Shown: positions 35,519-47,659 of the stretch, in pieces
How positions within the stretch are numbered: the first letter of the stretch is position 1
Layout: every line of letters starts with the position of its first letter
NCBI GenBank assembly: GCA_015847255.1
Contig: JADLZK010001946.1
Span: forward strand, 52,718 to 116,717
DNA length: 64,000 bases
DNA from: Hyparrhenia diplandra
Lineage: Eukaryota; Streptophyta; Magnoliopsida; Poales; Poaceae
Direction: 5' to 3'
The notes under the pieces: model-generated
Databases searched by the model: none
Told to the model about the DNA's origin: nothing
Seen by the model: only the letters and a program-made list of their open reading frames with translations
Position numbers and translations under genes: made by a program

Positions 35519-38500
35519 TCATTTTTCTATAGCCATATGAAAAAGGTGAGGAAGACGGAAAGTGCACCCCTCAGCGTCTTGCAGAAGCCCCATCTTCTCA
35601 TAGCTCTCAACACTATCTAGCAATGTTTCCTGTAGTGTCTTCTTTGGTTTCCAGACCAAATTCTTCAGCTTCTCCAACACGAGTGGTGTAAGTATAGAGT
35701 TACGAACCGGATCATTGCTGCTGCAAGCAAAGATATGTAAACCATGTAAAATAAGAGCTATCCATTAAAATTCTACCCATCCACGTGTGGTAAGAGATTC
35801 ACCAGTTTACATAATTGTAGTTAGGATGAGCCTTTTTCAGCATGTTCACCATATCTTTTGCACTGATGCAATTTGGCGCGCAGATGTACCTTCTTGTTGA
35901 ATTCTCTTTCTCGTATATCAGAAGCAAAGCATCAGCAACATCACGGACATCAACTATGTGCCACGGCATGTTCTTCATCACAGTAGGACCTCCTTTAACC
36001 AAGCTAATGGAATGTCAGGGTATTGTGCTTTTCCATACTTTTAAGGGCATGAAGCATAGTGTAATTTTTCTAGATGTCTAGCTCGCTTGGCTCGTGGGCT
36101 GGCTTGAGTTGGCTCATTATTTTAGCTAAAGAGCTAAAATTTTAGCTTGGCTGGACTCATTATATTGAGCGAGTTGATCACGAGCCAAGCGAGCTAAGTG
36201 CTAATGAGCTTTGAGTTTATGTCCAGCCTTACATACCACCTCGAAATAGGAATTTTTATTGCTTTTGACCTTTGCTGGCTGAAATTTAGGATGATTATTT
36301 TGTCATTTCAATGAATTCAAAATTAAAAGGTTCTACAAATCATCGAGAGCTACAAAATTCATATAACCCTTTTCCCATTTGTTGGAGTATGAATATTTTG
36401 TAAAAAAAAAAAGATTATTTATCACTATAATGTATACAAAAGGACACATGAGCATATGATGATTTTTTTATACATTTAGGTCTGCCTAGGGATGGCTTGC
36501 ATTGATTGGGGGAGGGGTCCACCCTGTTAATAATTGTCAGAGCAATGCATATGGAACTAGTTGTGTTTAGATCACTTGAATTTGGCTTTAAATTTTAAAA
36601 TTCTCATCACATCTAATCATTAAATGTACTAAAAGACTCATGCATGGTATATGAAATATAGTAAACAAAATAGCTAATTGAACAGTTTAGATGTACATCA
36701 TGGAGACAACTCTTTGAGTCTAGTTACCCTATGGTAGGATAATATTTACTAAAAATAAACGAAAAGTGCTACAGTGCTTTTCACAGTGCCACTTTTCAGG
36801 ATCTAAAAACACCCTAAGCCCAAAATGCTTGTGTGTCCGGAGGAGTCACGTGTGACATTTTATAGGATGCAATGAACTGCCTTGTGCTGTCTTAGTTGGG
36901 TATGGACTTTTACTTTGTATGAGGTTAATCATAGAATTTTGATTTTTGTCTTCTAGTGTGCATGCACATGAATTTGTTATTTTCATACAAATTTTGTAAA
37001 TGGAGTTTTAACTTCAACTTTTACAACACCGCACATCTATAGATTGTAGCTAGATGCATGATGGACGTACATAATTTTAAAAAAATTGGAAACCTCTAAG
37101 CATATGTTCTAACAGGTTTCCAAGATTGCACCGAAGGGTGGTTTGCACAAAATGTTTTGCCCTAGATCAATGAGGTGTCTATGGCTGTACTTGGTACATA
37201 TAACCTAAAATAATTAGTAATACATAAAATGTATTCTATTTAATATAATTTTGGTGAGTAAACCAATACTATCATCAGTTTATTACAACAATTCAATCTA
37301 AAAGAACTTCAACCAAATAAAGTTGGTTGTTACTGAATGAAATTCTACCTGGTAAATAACAAGAGTTCAATATCTGTGATTATTAATATGCAAAAGAAAT
37401 AGTAGAAAATAGCAGCAAATATGATGCAACCTTTCATAATGTATAGGAGGAATTCATGGCTGACATTTATCATAGGTTGCAGGAGTGGTCCTAAAGCCAT
37501 AGTGGGGCAAACTGTAACAACATTCAGTCCATTTTTCTCTGCATATTCCAAGGCTGTCTTTTCCGCAATAACCTTGGCAACCATATACCAGTCCTGCCAG
37601 CAAAACCAGGTTAGTCATAATAAACCCTCTCTAGTTTGTGCTTATTGCTTATACATTTCTGCTCAAGTAGCTTTCTGATCGTGCAGATCTATATATGGTT
37701 TGATCAAAGCAGGACTAGAGAGGGAGAGAAATTAGGGAGAGATCAGGAGGACAGAGGAAGGAGATGAACCCCTCGTAGTAAGCAAAAATCTTGCATCTGC
37801 CACGGACACTAACCTCATTCTTTTGCAAAGTTTATGTCCGACCAGCACTCCTCGTCTTTGGGTCTGTGTTGAGGCCAATTTGGGTTGAAATGAACAGCGG
37901 CAGTGGACGAAACCACAATAACCTTCTGAACATTATTGGCCGAGCAAGCCTCAAGAATGTTTAAGGTACCTTGCACAGCAGGAGCCAGTACTTCTGACTG
38001 CATGATTTAAGGTATATATATAAGAAATCTCCTATGTTTAAACAGCTCAGCACGGCGCAAAATTTGAGATGAACATATATAAGAAACTTTGAGATGTTTT
38101 AACTCTTCAAGATTTTTAGAATGACTTGTAATTTGGGATGGAGGGGCAAGCATATAGTCGATCTCAAAGCCAAATTAAGCAAACCTCATGCAAAAAGGAA
38201 ATATCGTCAAAGCAAGGAAAAAACCAAGTGTGTAGTACTGCCACTTGCCTCCGGATCAAGAACCTTATCGGTGGGCACCGGACAGGCAAGATGGAAGACC
38301 CCTGGCACCCGGAGACTGCGTCAGCCAGCGCGTTCTGGTCGAGCACGTTGGCCTTGAAAAGCCGGAGGTTCTCTGAGGCCCCTTCCAGCTGCCCCAGGTG
38401 GGCGTTCTTGGGATCACCTGAAAAATGGTTACGGTGGCCGCGATTAGTCCCGCACCTCGGCCTCGGAAAGGCAGAAGCAGCAGCCATCAACATAGCGACG

Positions 38501-38687
38501 GCGGCTGGTGTGGTGTGCAGCGTGCGGCGACTGACGGCGACGGGACGGGGTGCATACGCGGGTCACGGACGGTGGCGTGCACGGTGTAGCCGCGGGAGAG
38601 GAGGAGCTTGACGAGCCACGAGGCGATGTACCCGCCGGCGCCTGTCACGCACACCGTCCGGCGAGCCCCCTCCGTGTGTCCGGCCAT
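35519..38687 (-). CDS. CCR-like gene D (six exons, two frame breaks)
   Basis: Exons: 38558-38687 (MAGHTEGARRTVCVTGAGGY), 38249-38417, 37814-37997, 37431-37593, 35803-35992, 35519-35720. Active site DWYMVAK with Y-x3-K; conserved GPLLQPMINVSHEFLLYIMKG-type exon 4 end, WHIVDVRDVADALLLIYEK in exon 5, and C-terminus LPHLFHMAIEK. Exon 2 is one G short at GCCAGGGGTCTTCC, which shifts the frame at the VFHLA position. Exon 3 ends two bases short (INFAKE then stop, where paralogs have DKDFCIKSE). Intron 2 has the GC donor (CCGGAG|GCAAGT). Intron 4 is long (1.4 kb) and contains an 18-bp perfect inverted repeat. The other exons are open. It is either a recently disabled copy or a gene with assembly errors. 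Confidence 0.8.
36079..36196. repeat. 18-bp perfect inverted repeat in intron 4 of gene D
   Basis: TAGCTCGCTTGGCTCGTG (36079-36096) and its exact reverse complement CACGAGCCAAGCGAGCTA (36179-36196), separated by 82 bp. The loop carries more AGCT/GAGC words. It is probably a small MITE or foldback element; no clear target duplication. Confidence 0.7.
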
Positions 38688-38741
38688 CTTTTGTGTGTGT
38701 GTGTCTCTCTCTACTGTGCAAGGGGCCCTGCACCCTGCTGA

Positions 38742-39975
38742 AGCTTAACGCTTGCTGGCCTCGGTCTTCCGCTAGCTCTGTGTGCCGGTGAGCAACGGCC
38801 ACGTCAGGCAGGCAGGAAGCCAAAGGCAGCCAAGCAGGTATGTCGTAGTTGATGCTATGATTGATCAATTATATATAGTCATACCACCACTGCACTACGC
38901 CTTGTCCACCAACTATAAATGGTTGATGCTCAACAAATTAGTCCCACCTGGCGCGAATAGATTAATGAGTATTGCCAAAAGCAGGGGCGTTTGTGCTCTA
39001 CGCAACCGAGAACGAGTGAACGACTTGCGGCGTTAGACGCTGATAGCGCCGGTCACGTGGATGGCGCGAAAGCAGGTGGTGATGTGTGTAGATTTTGTGA
39101 TCCACGTGATAAGTATGCGTGAAGCAACCATCAAGCATCGGGAAGAAGAGCTTCAAGCTCGTGTGGCAGCTCTCAAGAACAAGAGTGATAGGAAGGATGC
39201 AGTGGAACCATCTTTAGAGAAAGGGGAAACAACCATGATACACCCAGTAGAAAAATGTAATAGACCCAGCAAGTTAGGCCCTGTACTTATCTAGGACTAG
39301 TGATTAGCCAACTAGTGAAATCAAGGGTTCTCATAGTTGAGTTCTATGGACCAGTGAATTAACAACTAGTTGAGTTTTAGACTAATTGTGTTACGATACT
39401 ACCAAGATGCTACTAGGATAATCCGATTCGAGCAACAGTTTCCAACCGGAGGTTACAAAACTTCGGTCAGACGAGATCGTCGCCAGCCACTCTAGCCGCA
39501 GCTAGCCGCCTCTCTAGCAACCGCTAGCCTAACAAAAAGTTTCTACCACCGGTTCCGGGTTGTGCTCCCTCTCACGGCTCCTCTTTTTGTTAGTACAACT
39601 ACCATTCGCAGCGATTCACCAGCACAACTGGCTTTGGGCTTCATTTGCTCCACTGTGGGCCAAAGATATTCTTGTTGGGCTTCAGCGTTCGCTTCTTTGT
39701 TGGGCCGGGCTTTATCAAAGCTTCCACGTCTATGACAAATTGTTAGTCCACTCACTAGTCCACCTGTTTGGATCCTCATGAGCTAGTTATTAGTCAACTA
39801 ATTGTTAGTTCATGAGATCCAAACATGCCCATATATTCCCTAAGGCATGTTAAGACTAGTGGTGGAGTTCTAATAAACATTAGAAGTACAGAGTTCCACA
39901 CATGTCATTGCATATTAGGATATTGTGATTTGTTCAATTTCCTTGGGCATGTTAGGATTAGTGGTGGGACTAGTT
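38742..39975. other. Intergenic DNA between D and E with a foldback
   Basis: No gene recognised. At 39765-39825 the arms TGTTTGGATCCTCATGAGCT and AGTTCATGAGATCCAAACA form a short imperfect hairpin typical of MITE ends. An open stretch near 39061-39294 (EATIKHREEELQARVAALKN) is coiled-coil-like but isolated. Confidence 0.35.
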
Positions 39976-39989
39976 ACCTTGTCTACATA

Positions 39990-41887
39990 AATAGTAGAAG
40001 AATACAATTTTGGAAGATCGTTGCACTCTCACTTCGTCTCGTTCGTGAGGCGACTCAAGGGCGACCCGCAGCCCGCCGCCACCGGCCACCGCACTCTCTC
40101 GGCTCGTCGGTCGGCCGGCCGCAGACTCTTCGCTAGCATCCTGTCATGGCGGTGTTACAGCGGACGACGCCCAACAAGGCTCGCCACCACATGTTCTAGT
40201 CTCCACCACACCCTCATTTACCAATCCAAACTCTCTCCTAATATCTCGGTCAGGCAGCGCTCCGGTCAAATTCTTGCTACTAGTGGCCAGATCCATGCAT
40301 GTAGGGGATGGATCCATGACGCCACAACCTTCACCTTCCTCTTCCCTTCCTCTCCTTCCCTCCTCTTCACTACTTGAGATTTGAGTCTCTCAGTAGCAAG
40401 GGTGGTCGGCAGCGACCAACAAGCTATGGATCTAAGTCCTCTAGGCTTGGACCCGACGATCCTCGCCCCGGATTCGCCCACGGCTGGCCGCCAAGTGAAG
40501 ATCTCTAGTTTGGTTTTGGCTCATTGGTGAAAACCTAAGGCTAATCTCTATACTTAAGTGTGATTTAGCTTGAGATGAATCCTAGCCAAGTGGTGAAGCG
40601 AGATGATCCAAAAGATGATCAAGTGCTTGAACTTGGAGAAACCAAGAATGAGAAAAACAAAAATGGGCTCCGTGTGTTAGCACGATGCGTGGGTGCACGG
40701 GGCGGGTTAGGGCGTCCGCATCAATGTAGAAGGTGAAGCTGGATAGCCCTGATGGCTCGAAGAGCGAGCTAGAGTTGGTCAAGGACACCCGCATCGCTGA
40801 CGCCGCGGAGGAAGCCGAGCTGGAGATTCCCTTCTCATGCCGCGCCGGGTCGTGCATGGCGTGCATTGGAAGTTGGCATCTAGAGAGTTGGTGCGACTCT
40901 CCCGCGCCTAGAGCGTCTGTGCCCTCATCACCTTCGCCTTCTCGCACCAAGGGCTTACATCCATAGGCATTTGAGTCTGGGGTGAAAACCATGTATGACT
41001 GTGCCTCAGGCCAGGGACAATGGTGCAATTCAGTGTCATTTTCCTTCTTGAAGGCGTTGTTGCATTCTCCAATTCTTGCCATCACATAAGCCCTTCCGAG
41101 CTTGTTACACCTCTTTGGGCAAGTATAGGGGTGAAAACCACTCCCTAGCCGGGTGCTCCATGTACCGATGGTGGTGTTTGTGGATATCGCCCTTATTGAA
41201 GGCATCGATCACGAGCACTTTTTGTGTTTATCCGTGCTAGCGCATCCTAGAGCTCTCCCCGCCTAATCTCACTTATCTTGTTTCGTTTTGTCTATCGTCC
41301 TACCTATGGGATTTACACACACTGCTTCCTGTCGGGCGCTCTCCCTCAACGGATTCTCGATCCGTCGTCATCTGGATTGCTTGAGTACTTTCCCGCATCA
41401 TATGCTAGGTTACGGGGACCTTGATCTTCTTCTCTAGATGTCCTCATCCTCCTTCTGGTGGCCGCCCCCTTTGGGGCTTCCTTCTCTTTGGTGGACGTCG
41501 GTTGGAGCCCATATATGCTCATAGGTGATGCTACTCTCGCTGTTGCATGTTGGGTCCTACTCAATGCCTCAACATTTTTATTTGTCAACTGTTGGACCCT
41601 ACTCTATGTGTTCCTTATAGTTGCATGCAGCCTAGAGCTCTTGAGTATGTCATTGGTGGTGGCACAAGTTAGGAAGTAGTGTGTGTTCTTTCGCTCCGTA
41701 GAAGGTCCTATTTGAATTGATAGATGAATTATGTTATCGTCGCCGCCGTCATCGTTGATGTTGTGTTAAGTGTTGTAATTCTCTTCTCTCTCCCACTCAC
41801 TTCACTCACATTGAAGACTCGCCCATGTATTAGGTGTGTCGGCACTCTCCATCCCCCGCCTCACCCCTCCGGTGTTGTCTAAAAAAA
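39990..41887 (+). mobile_element. PolyA-tailed retroposon carrying a ferredoxin fragment
   Basis: Flanked by the 14-bp repeat ACCTTGTCTACATA (39976-39989 and 41888-41901) and ending in an A run. The body is about 1.9 kb with a GC-rich 5' part. No RT domain was seen. A ferredoxin-like segment lies in sense orientation in the middle (see 40727-40875). Probably a non-autonomous or chimeric retroposon. Confidence 0.7.
40727..40875 (+). pseudogene. Plant-type [2Fe-2S] ferredoxin fragment
   Basis: The frame gives KVKLDSPDGSKSELELVKDT then PFSCRAGSCMACIGS. CRAGSCxxC supplies three of the four iron-sulfur ligands of chloroplast-type ferredoxins, and the preceding K-V-K-L ... E-L-E ... A-E-E-A spacing matches the N-terminal half of that fold. 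The fourth cysteine and the rest of the domain are missing; the frame runs on into unrelated sequence. It is intronless and lies within a polyA-tailed element, so a retrotransposed or transduced piece is likely. Confidence 0.65.
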
Positions 41888-42461
41888 ACCTTGTCTACAT
41901 AGAGTTCCATACATGCCATTTATTATTGCAGGTTTGGCCGGTGTAGTGCATTGGGTTAATATAAGATTGTGTTAGTTCTTTTAAAAGTTTTTAGTGTTCC
42001 TTGAATAGTGCTGAAGTTATGTCCGATCACAATATGTTCAAAGAAGGAGAGCAAAAGTGTTGCTTGCAATGTGCTAAACTTAGTTTCCATCGGGTGATGG
42101 TTGTGTGCGGAAAAGAAGAGCAACATCATGAAATAGTGTAATCGGCCTAGGGGCGAGATATAGGCTTGTCGATTGCACGGGACCGATAGGCCTATTGGCC
42201 TTGGGGGCGATGGGCCTATCGGCAGACATGAGTTGAATGGGCCTTTTGGCGGTCCATCGAACCACAATTGGTGCCGAAAAACTTCATGGGTGGGCGCCGT
42301 CTACCACTTCGTCACCAACATGATGTATTTGCAATTTTTGTATAACAACTTCGCAATTAATTAATAAAAAGTATTATTTAAAAAAAAAACAAGACAATCG
42401 GGTCGTCCAAAGGCAATTAAAGTAGATGTTATAATTGTACTCTACTCTAGGGTTTACTTCA

Positions 42462-44536
42462 TTAGTCGAAGCAAAATGAAAAAAAGATGAGGAAGACGGA
42501 GAAGGCAACCCTCTACATCCTGCAAAAACCCCTGCCTTCTCCAAGTACTCAATGCTGTCCAACAAAGTTTCCTCCATTTTCCTTGGTTTCCAGCCTAGAC
42601 TCTTAAGTTTATCTCGATGTAACCGGGCGAGATTTCAGATTCATAGTCCTTTTTGTCGCTGCAGCAGAGTTGCATATAGTGTAAATGTAAAGAGATAAGA
42701 GCTAGACAATCAACTCAATCAACAGGGACATCGTGAAGAGATTTACCAGTTCACATAATTGTAGTTGGGGTAGGACTTCTTCAACAAGTTCACTATGTCG
42801 TTTGTGCTGATCCGATCCGTGAACAGATGTATCTCCCACATGAGTCCACTTTCTCATATACCAAAAGCAAAGCATCGGCTACGTCACGGACATCAACTAT
42901 GTTCCACGGCACGTTCTTCATCTCCCTAGGGCCTCCTATAATCAAGCAAATTAAATAAATTAAATAAGTGTGTCAAGAAAACCATTGCACCGGACTGTGA
43001 TTTTGAGAACAGCAAATTGGAGAGCAAACTCTGAATCTGATTAGGACTATGGGCAGCTAGGTATAACTTATCAGGCAAGGCAAATATCTAGTTAGGTCTC
43101 TTTCCTTCAACGCTAATTCATCAAGTAAACAAACTTTATTCAACGTTCAAACGAGTAACATAGCTTTCACTATATATATTACCGGTCTACATACTCTGAT
43201 CTCTTATACAACCCATTAACCAGTGGTATGGCGGTTAATAACCGCAATACCACATCAAGTTGGGAATTAGTCACAGGATGCTAGTAAGTTTCACACAATC
43301 AAAGGCAAGAAAATAACCATACAGTAAAATTATCCAATTAATGGGTAACTGAAAGTAGCAATAATATATACACGCCACCTTTTATAATGTAGACGAGGAG
43401 TTCACTCGTGGTATTGATCAGTGGCTGAAGGAGTGGACCAAAGACGATACAAGGGCAAACTGTAACAACATTTAGTCCATTCTTCTCTCCATGCTCCAAT
43501 GCTGTCTCTTCAGCAATTGTTTTGGCAGCAGGGTACCAGTTCTGCAAGCACAGCTTAATTAGTTAACCCTAACAGTCCTCCCCTGCCAGCATCAATTGGC
43601 AATAAGAATTGACAATATGGTAAAAAAAGTTCTAGTTGTGTTAGCAACCAGAAAAATGATAGTACTTCTAAAATCTGAAGAAACTGAGAAATAATATTAC
43701 TAACCTCACTCTTAATGCAAAAATCTTTGTCTGACCAGCAGCTCTCATCTTTGATTCTACCATGGGGCCAACTCGGATTATAATGAACAGCAGCTGTGGA
43801 TGAAACCACCACAACTTTCTGAACATCATTTGCCGAGCAAGCCTGCAGAACGTTCAGAGTGCCTTTGACAGCAGGAGACAACACCTCTGACTGCATGATT
43901 TTACTCGTCATATGGTTAATACAAGCAGTAAAAAACCTCCATACAGCTATTGGGCAATAAATAAATTGAATAAACGGTTCAAAATGATAGCAGTAAACCA
44001 CGGAACCAACAGATAGCCAAGTGAATTCTGGAAGACTGCGATTCACGTACACGGTTCAGAACAAAGCGAATTAGGTGTCAATCCGAAGAGATTGGACCGA
44101 AACTTGCCTCGGGATCGAAAACCTTGTCCGCGGGCACAGGAGAGGCGACGTGGAAGACCCCTCGCACCCGGCGACCGCGGCCGCCAGGGCGACGCCATCG
44201 AGCATGTCGGCCTTGAACAGGAGCAAGCTCTCCGAGGCCCCGTCCAGCCCCCGGAGGTGGGCGTTCTTGGGATCACCTGAAGCAGAGCAGAGCCATGCAT
44301 GAGTCCTCAGTTCCCAGCGCGCGCGTCCACTGATCAATACGATACGAGCAGCGCACGCTCACTCAGACTCAGCCACAAACACCAGAGCGGCATGGGGGTG
44401 TGGATGCATGCTTACTTGGATCGCGGACAGTGGCGTGCACGGCGTAGCCGCGGGAGAGGAGGAGCTTGACGAGCCATGAGGCGACGTACCCGCCGCCCCC
44501 GGTGACGCACACGCGCGGCCGCGGCGGCGACGCCAT
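42462..44536 (-). CDS. CCR-like gene E (six exons, several frame breaks)
   Basis: Exons: 44416-44536 (MASPPRPRVCVTGGGGYVAS), 44108-44276, 43705-43890, 43379-43541, 42747-42935, 42462-42658. Active site NWYPAAK. Exons 1, 3 and 4 are open. Exon 2 lacks one G (GAGGGGTCTTCC where GAGGGGGTCTTCC is needed), exon 5 lacks one G near 42812 (GATCCGTGAACAG against GATCCGGTGAACAG in F), and exon 6 has two extra bases (CTCGCCCGG and ATCGAGATAAAC). Intron 2 keeps the GC donor. Very close to F and G; E, F and G arose by recent duplication. Probably disabled unless the indels are errors. Confidence 0.8.
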
Positions 44537-45379
44537 CCCGCTCCACAGTACAACAGAGCCTGACTGCTCTGCTTCCTCCTCTTGGTCCGTATAATATCTC
44601 CGCCACGGCTTCCGCTTGGCAGTTGCCACTTCCAGCAGACCAGCAACAAAATACAAGGCGCAAATCGACGAGGAGAACACGCACAAGCAGAATCGAAAGA
44701 ACCGGCCGGGATGGAGTCTGGAGACAAACGACTAGGATTTCCCGGAGGCGCCGGCGCGCCGCCCCGGCCGGCATGTTTTTCTGTACCGGGAGCTGAAAAA
44801 TTCGTTCGTGCTGCTCGAATGAAGTGGACCCCATGGGCCGCCAAATAAAAAGCTGTGGTGGCGTGGCGTGGCTAAAGAAGACCGTAGGCCCATCAGTCCT
44901 CTTATCACATCCAACTCCGGCAACAAGTCCATGACTTTGGGCCATGGGATGGCCCGATGCTGTCTCGGTTTGGGTCGATTGAGCCCTGGCGTCCAATCAT
45001 CGAGTTAAGTTGAGAACACCAGTTAAGATGGCTAAAAATCATGTAAGCAGCATTTACAAAAATCATGTTATAAAAATCCCATTTCTAGTTGTAACAGCTC
45101 AGAATACCTCAAATATTAGGCAAAAATCATTTACAATGATTGTTTCCTGTCATGGATGGAGATCTCCTTTTTTTTTACAAAAAAAACGGCAAGACTCTGT
45201 CTTTCGTGGATAAGAGAGTTCAAAACACACAAAACAAGCTACCCAAGGAACAAAGGATCTAGCAACACACCTTCCGATAAAAGACCTAGGATAGGAAAAA
45301 AAAAAACTGAGCCTGAAGAAACCAGAGAAGAGGAATGGGAGTTGGAGCTACGACAGCGAAAATCAAATAATTAAATAAA

Positions 45380-46111
45380 ATGCTCTCTTCCGTTGGTCGA
45401 TCTCATCTTTGGCTCTCGAGGCCACTTGTAGAGCTGATTGGAAGCTATTTTCAAAAATTATTTGGTTTCGTTCCTTCTAAGTTCCACATTATGTAGATTG
45501 CCACACCATTGAATTGTCGTCGTTGCTCTTTGGAAATAAACTAGGTGGTCACTGTCACGCATCCCAAGTGGCTATCCCATTGCGGCCGATAGCCCAGGTG
45601 TCGGATCCTCATGGCCAAATATGAGCCCGTTGATTGGCTAGGTGCAACGGGAAATGGCACCAGTTCTGTTTCGTTTGCAAGAGGTTGTGGAGGCCACAGT
45701 GGCTGGTGTGTGATAGGTTGGTGGCTTCTCTAGTGGGATGGTGCAATGGTGGCAGGTCATGTCGTGCATGTGGCTTGAGTAGCGAAGCTACCCAGAAATG
45801 GCGTTTGTATTATTCTTGTATACTTCCTCTTAAGGTCATGTCATTGCTGCCAGATTAGTGCAGGAAGCGGAAGACTGGGTGAACGCGGGTTTCACGACGC
45901 TTAGGCAGGTGCTCTCGGTGTGGTCGCAAAATGTTCATAGTATGTAGTCTGCTTGTAGCTTTCTCGAGTAGATAGGTGTGCCCCCCTCTTTTTTTTTCCG
46001 TGAGCCGCCCGATGTCCTCTCGCCATCGGGGTTTCCTTTGTATTCGTATTTGGTTTTCCTTCCTCTTAATGAAATACGGGTGAATGGCCCGATCGAGAAA
46101 AAAAAAAAGGA
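45380..46111 (+). mobile_element. Probable LINE 3' end with polyA
   Basis: The sequence ends CTTCCTCTTAATGAAATACGG ... CGATCGAG then eleven A (46100-46111), which is the usual form of plant LINE 3' ends. A short Cys/Trp-rich frame (45634-45858) may be its last coding part. No target duplication was found, so the left border is a guess. Confidence 0.4.
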
Positions 46112-46362
46112 CGAAGCCGTAAATATTTTTAGGATGGGCTAAACAATACATAATCAAGATCAGCTTAGCCCCTCCTAATATAAGTAATTATACAAAAAAT
46201 TTAAGGTGGGGCTCTATATAGTTTACAGCTGTAGGGGGCTGGAGCCGGGTTGCTCCCCCTCCGTCGCTGCTCTTAATGAATCACGTGCTACATTGCACGT
46301 TAACAAAAAGACTAGTGAGACAAGCATGTCATCCGAAGGCAGTTAAAGTAGATGTTATAATT

Positions 46363-47624
46363 TTTTTTTAGATAAAGGATAATAAATCCGGCTTCATCTA
46401 TACGTAGATAGAATCGTAGACCAATTATTACTGAGAGAAGAAAACAAATTTCAGTTTTTTTGGATACAACTTCCAGCCACGCCCCAGCTAAAAAAACAAG
46501 GAAATAAAGTTCTTTGACTAAACATAACCGACATGTCTCTCGCGTGATAGCCAACCACTAGAACCAAAGAAAGCTAACGCCGACACTTCTAGGTGCCGCG
46601 GTCTTTGAGATTAGTTGATCCGAAGATCTTCATTCCACCGCAAACATGCCCACCGACGTAGCCAATGCGTTCCTCGAACAGTACCGCAAAAAGAGATTTT
46701 TGGTTTGCATTTGTCAAAAACTACTTCATTCCTTGTTAGCCGAGACTGCCCATACAAGTCTGCTGCTGCTGCTGTTAATAACAATGCATTTTGCCTTTTG
46801 TTTCCCCTTTTAGACCACACAAGGAACAAATTATTTATACTTGAAGGAGGGTCAGACCAAAGAGTAGATGCGCGCGAGCGCCACAAAAATTTGGCATAGA
46901 AACAATCAGAAAAAGGTGCTGAATTGTTTTCGAAGATGACAGAGAGAACATTGTTTATCTCCATTCCAATTTCTCCTAGCCAAGGTTATCCTTGGTTAGA
47001 ACAACACCTTTTTAATGTACCACATAAAATTTTTTATTTTCATTGGTAATTTTGTCTTCTAAATATCTTGCGACACTCTCACCCCATTGTTAATTAAAGC
47101 AACATACATAGACTTGTGTGAACATTCCCGAAGCTTTAAGATCCCATACAAAGACATCAGCGTTTCTGAATTAAGTTTAATTGTTGTAAGGATGATACAA
47201 TGCGTAACCAATTTGATAAATTTACCCCCACCAGATTTCTCCTAAAGGAAATATTTAGTACGGGGGAATTTAATATGTTAGCTATAGTATCTTGTTTTCT
47301 CCTTACAATATTAAACAAACCCGGAAACTTATCTTTGAGTGGTTTATTGCCCACCAAGTATCAACCCAAAAACGTGTCTCGAGACCCATCTTTGACATTA
47401 AAATGACCAAACTTAAAGAAAGTATCTTTAACATTCATTAAACTTTTCCGTATGCGAATCTGTTGGTTTCTTCAAGACAGCTCCCTAATGTCTTGCTTTT
47501 AATATACTTATTCCTTAATAATTCTTGCCACAACCCGTCTTCATTTAAAAGTTTGAATAACCATTTGCTAAGCAGACATTTGTTTTGGGTTTCTAGGTTT
47601 AGGATGCCTAACCCACCCTGATCT
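46363..47624 (-). mobile_element. 5'-truncated LINE 3' of gene F
   Basis: Flanked by GTAGATGTTATAATT (46348-46362 and 47625-47639), with the T run of its polyA at the left. Minus-strand frames read DQGGLGILNLETQNKCLLSK near 47620, then GLFNIVRRKQDTIANIL near 47310 and a zf-RVT-like tail (FYAKFLWR, RNEVVFDK), broken by stops. It inserted about 20 bp beyond the stop codon of gene F, in what is probably its 3' UTR. Confidence 0.85.
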
Positions 47625-47659
47625 GTAGATGTTATAATTGTATTACAGAGTTTACTTCA

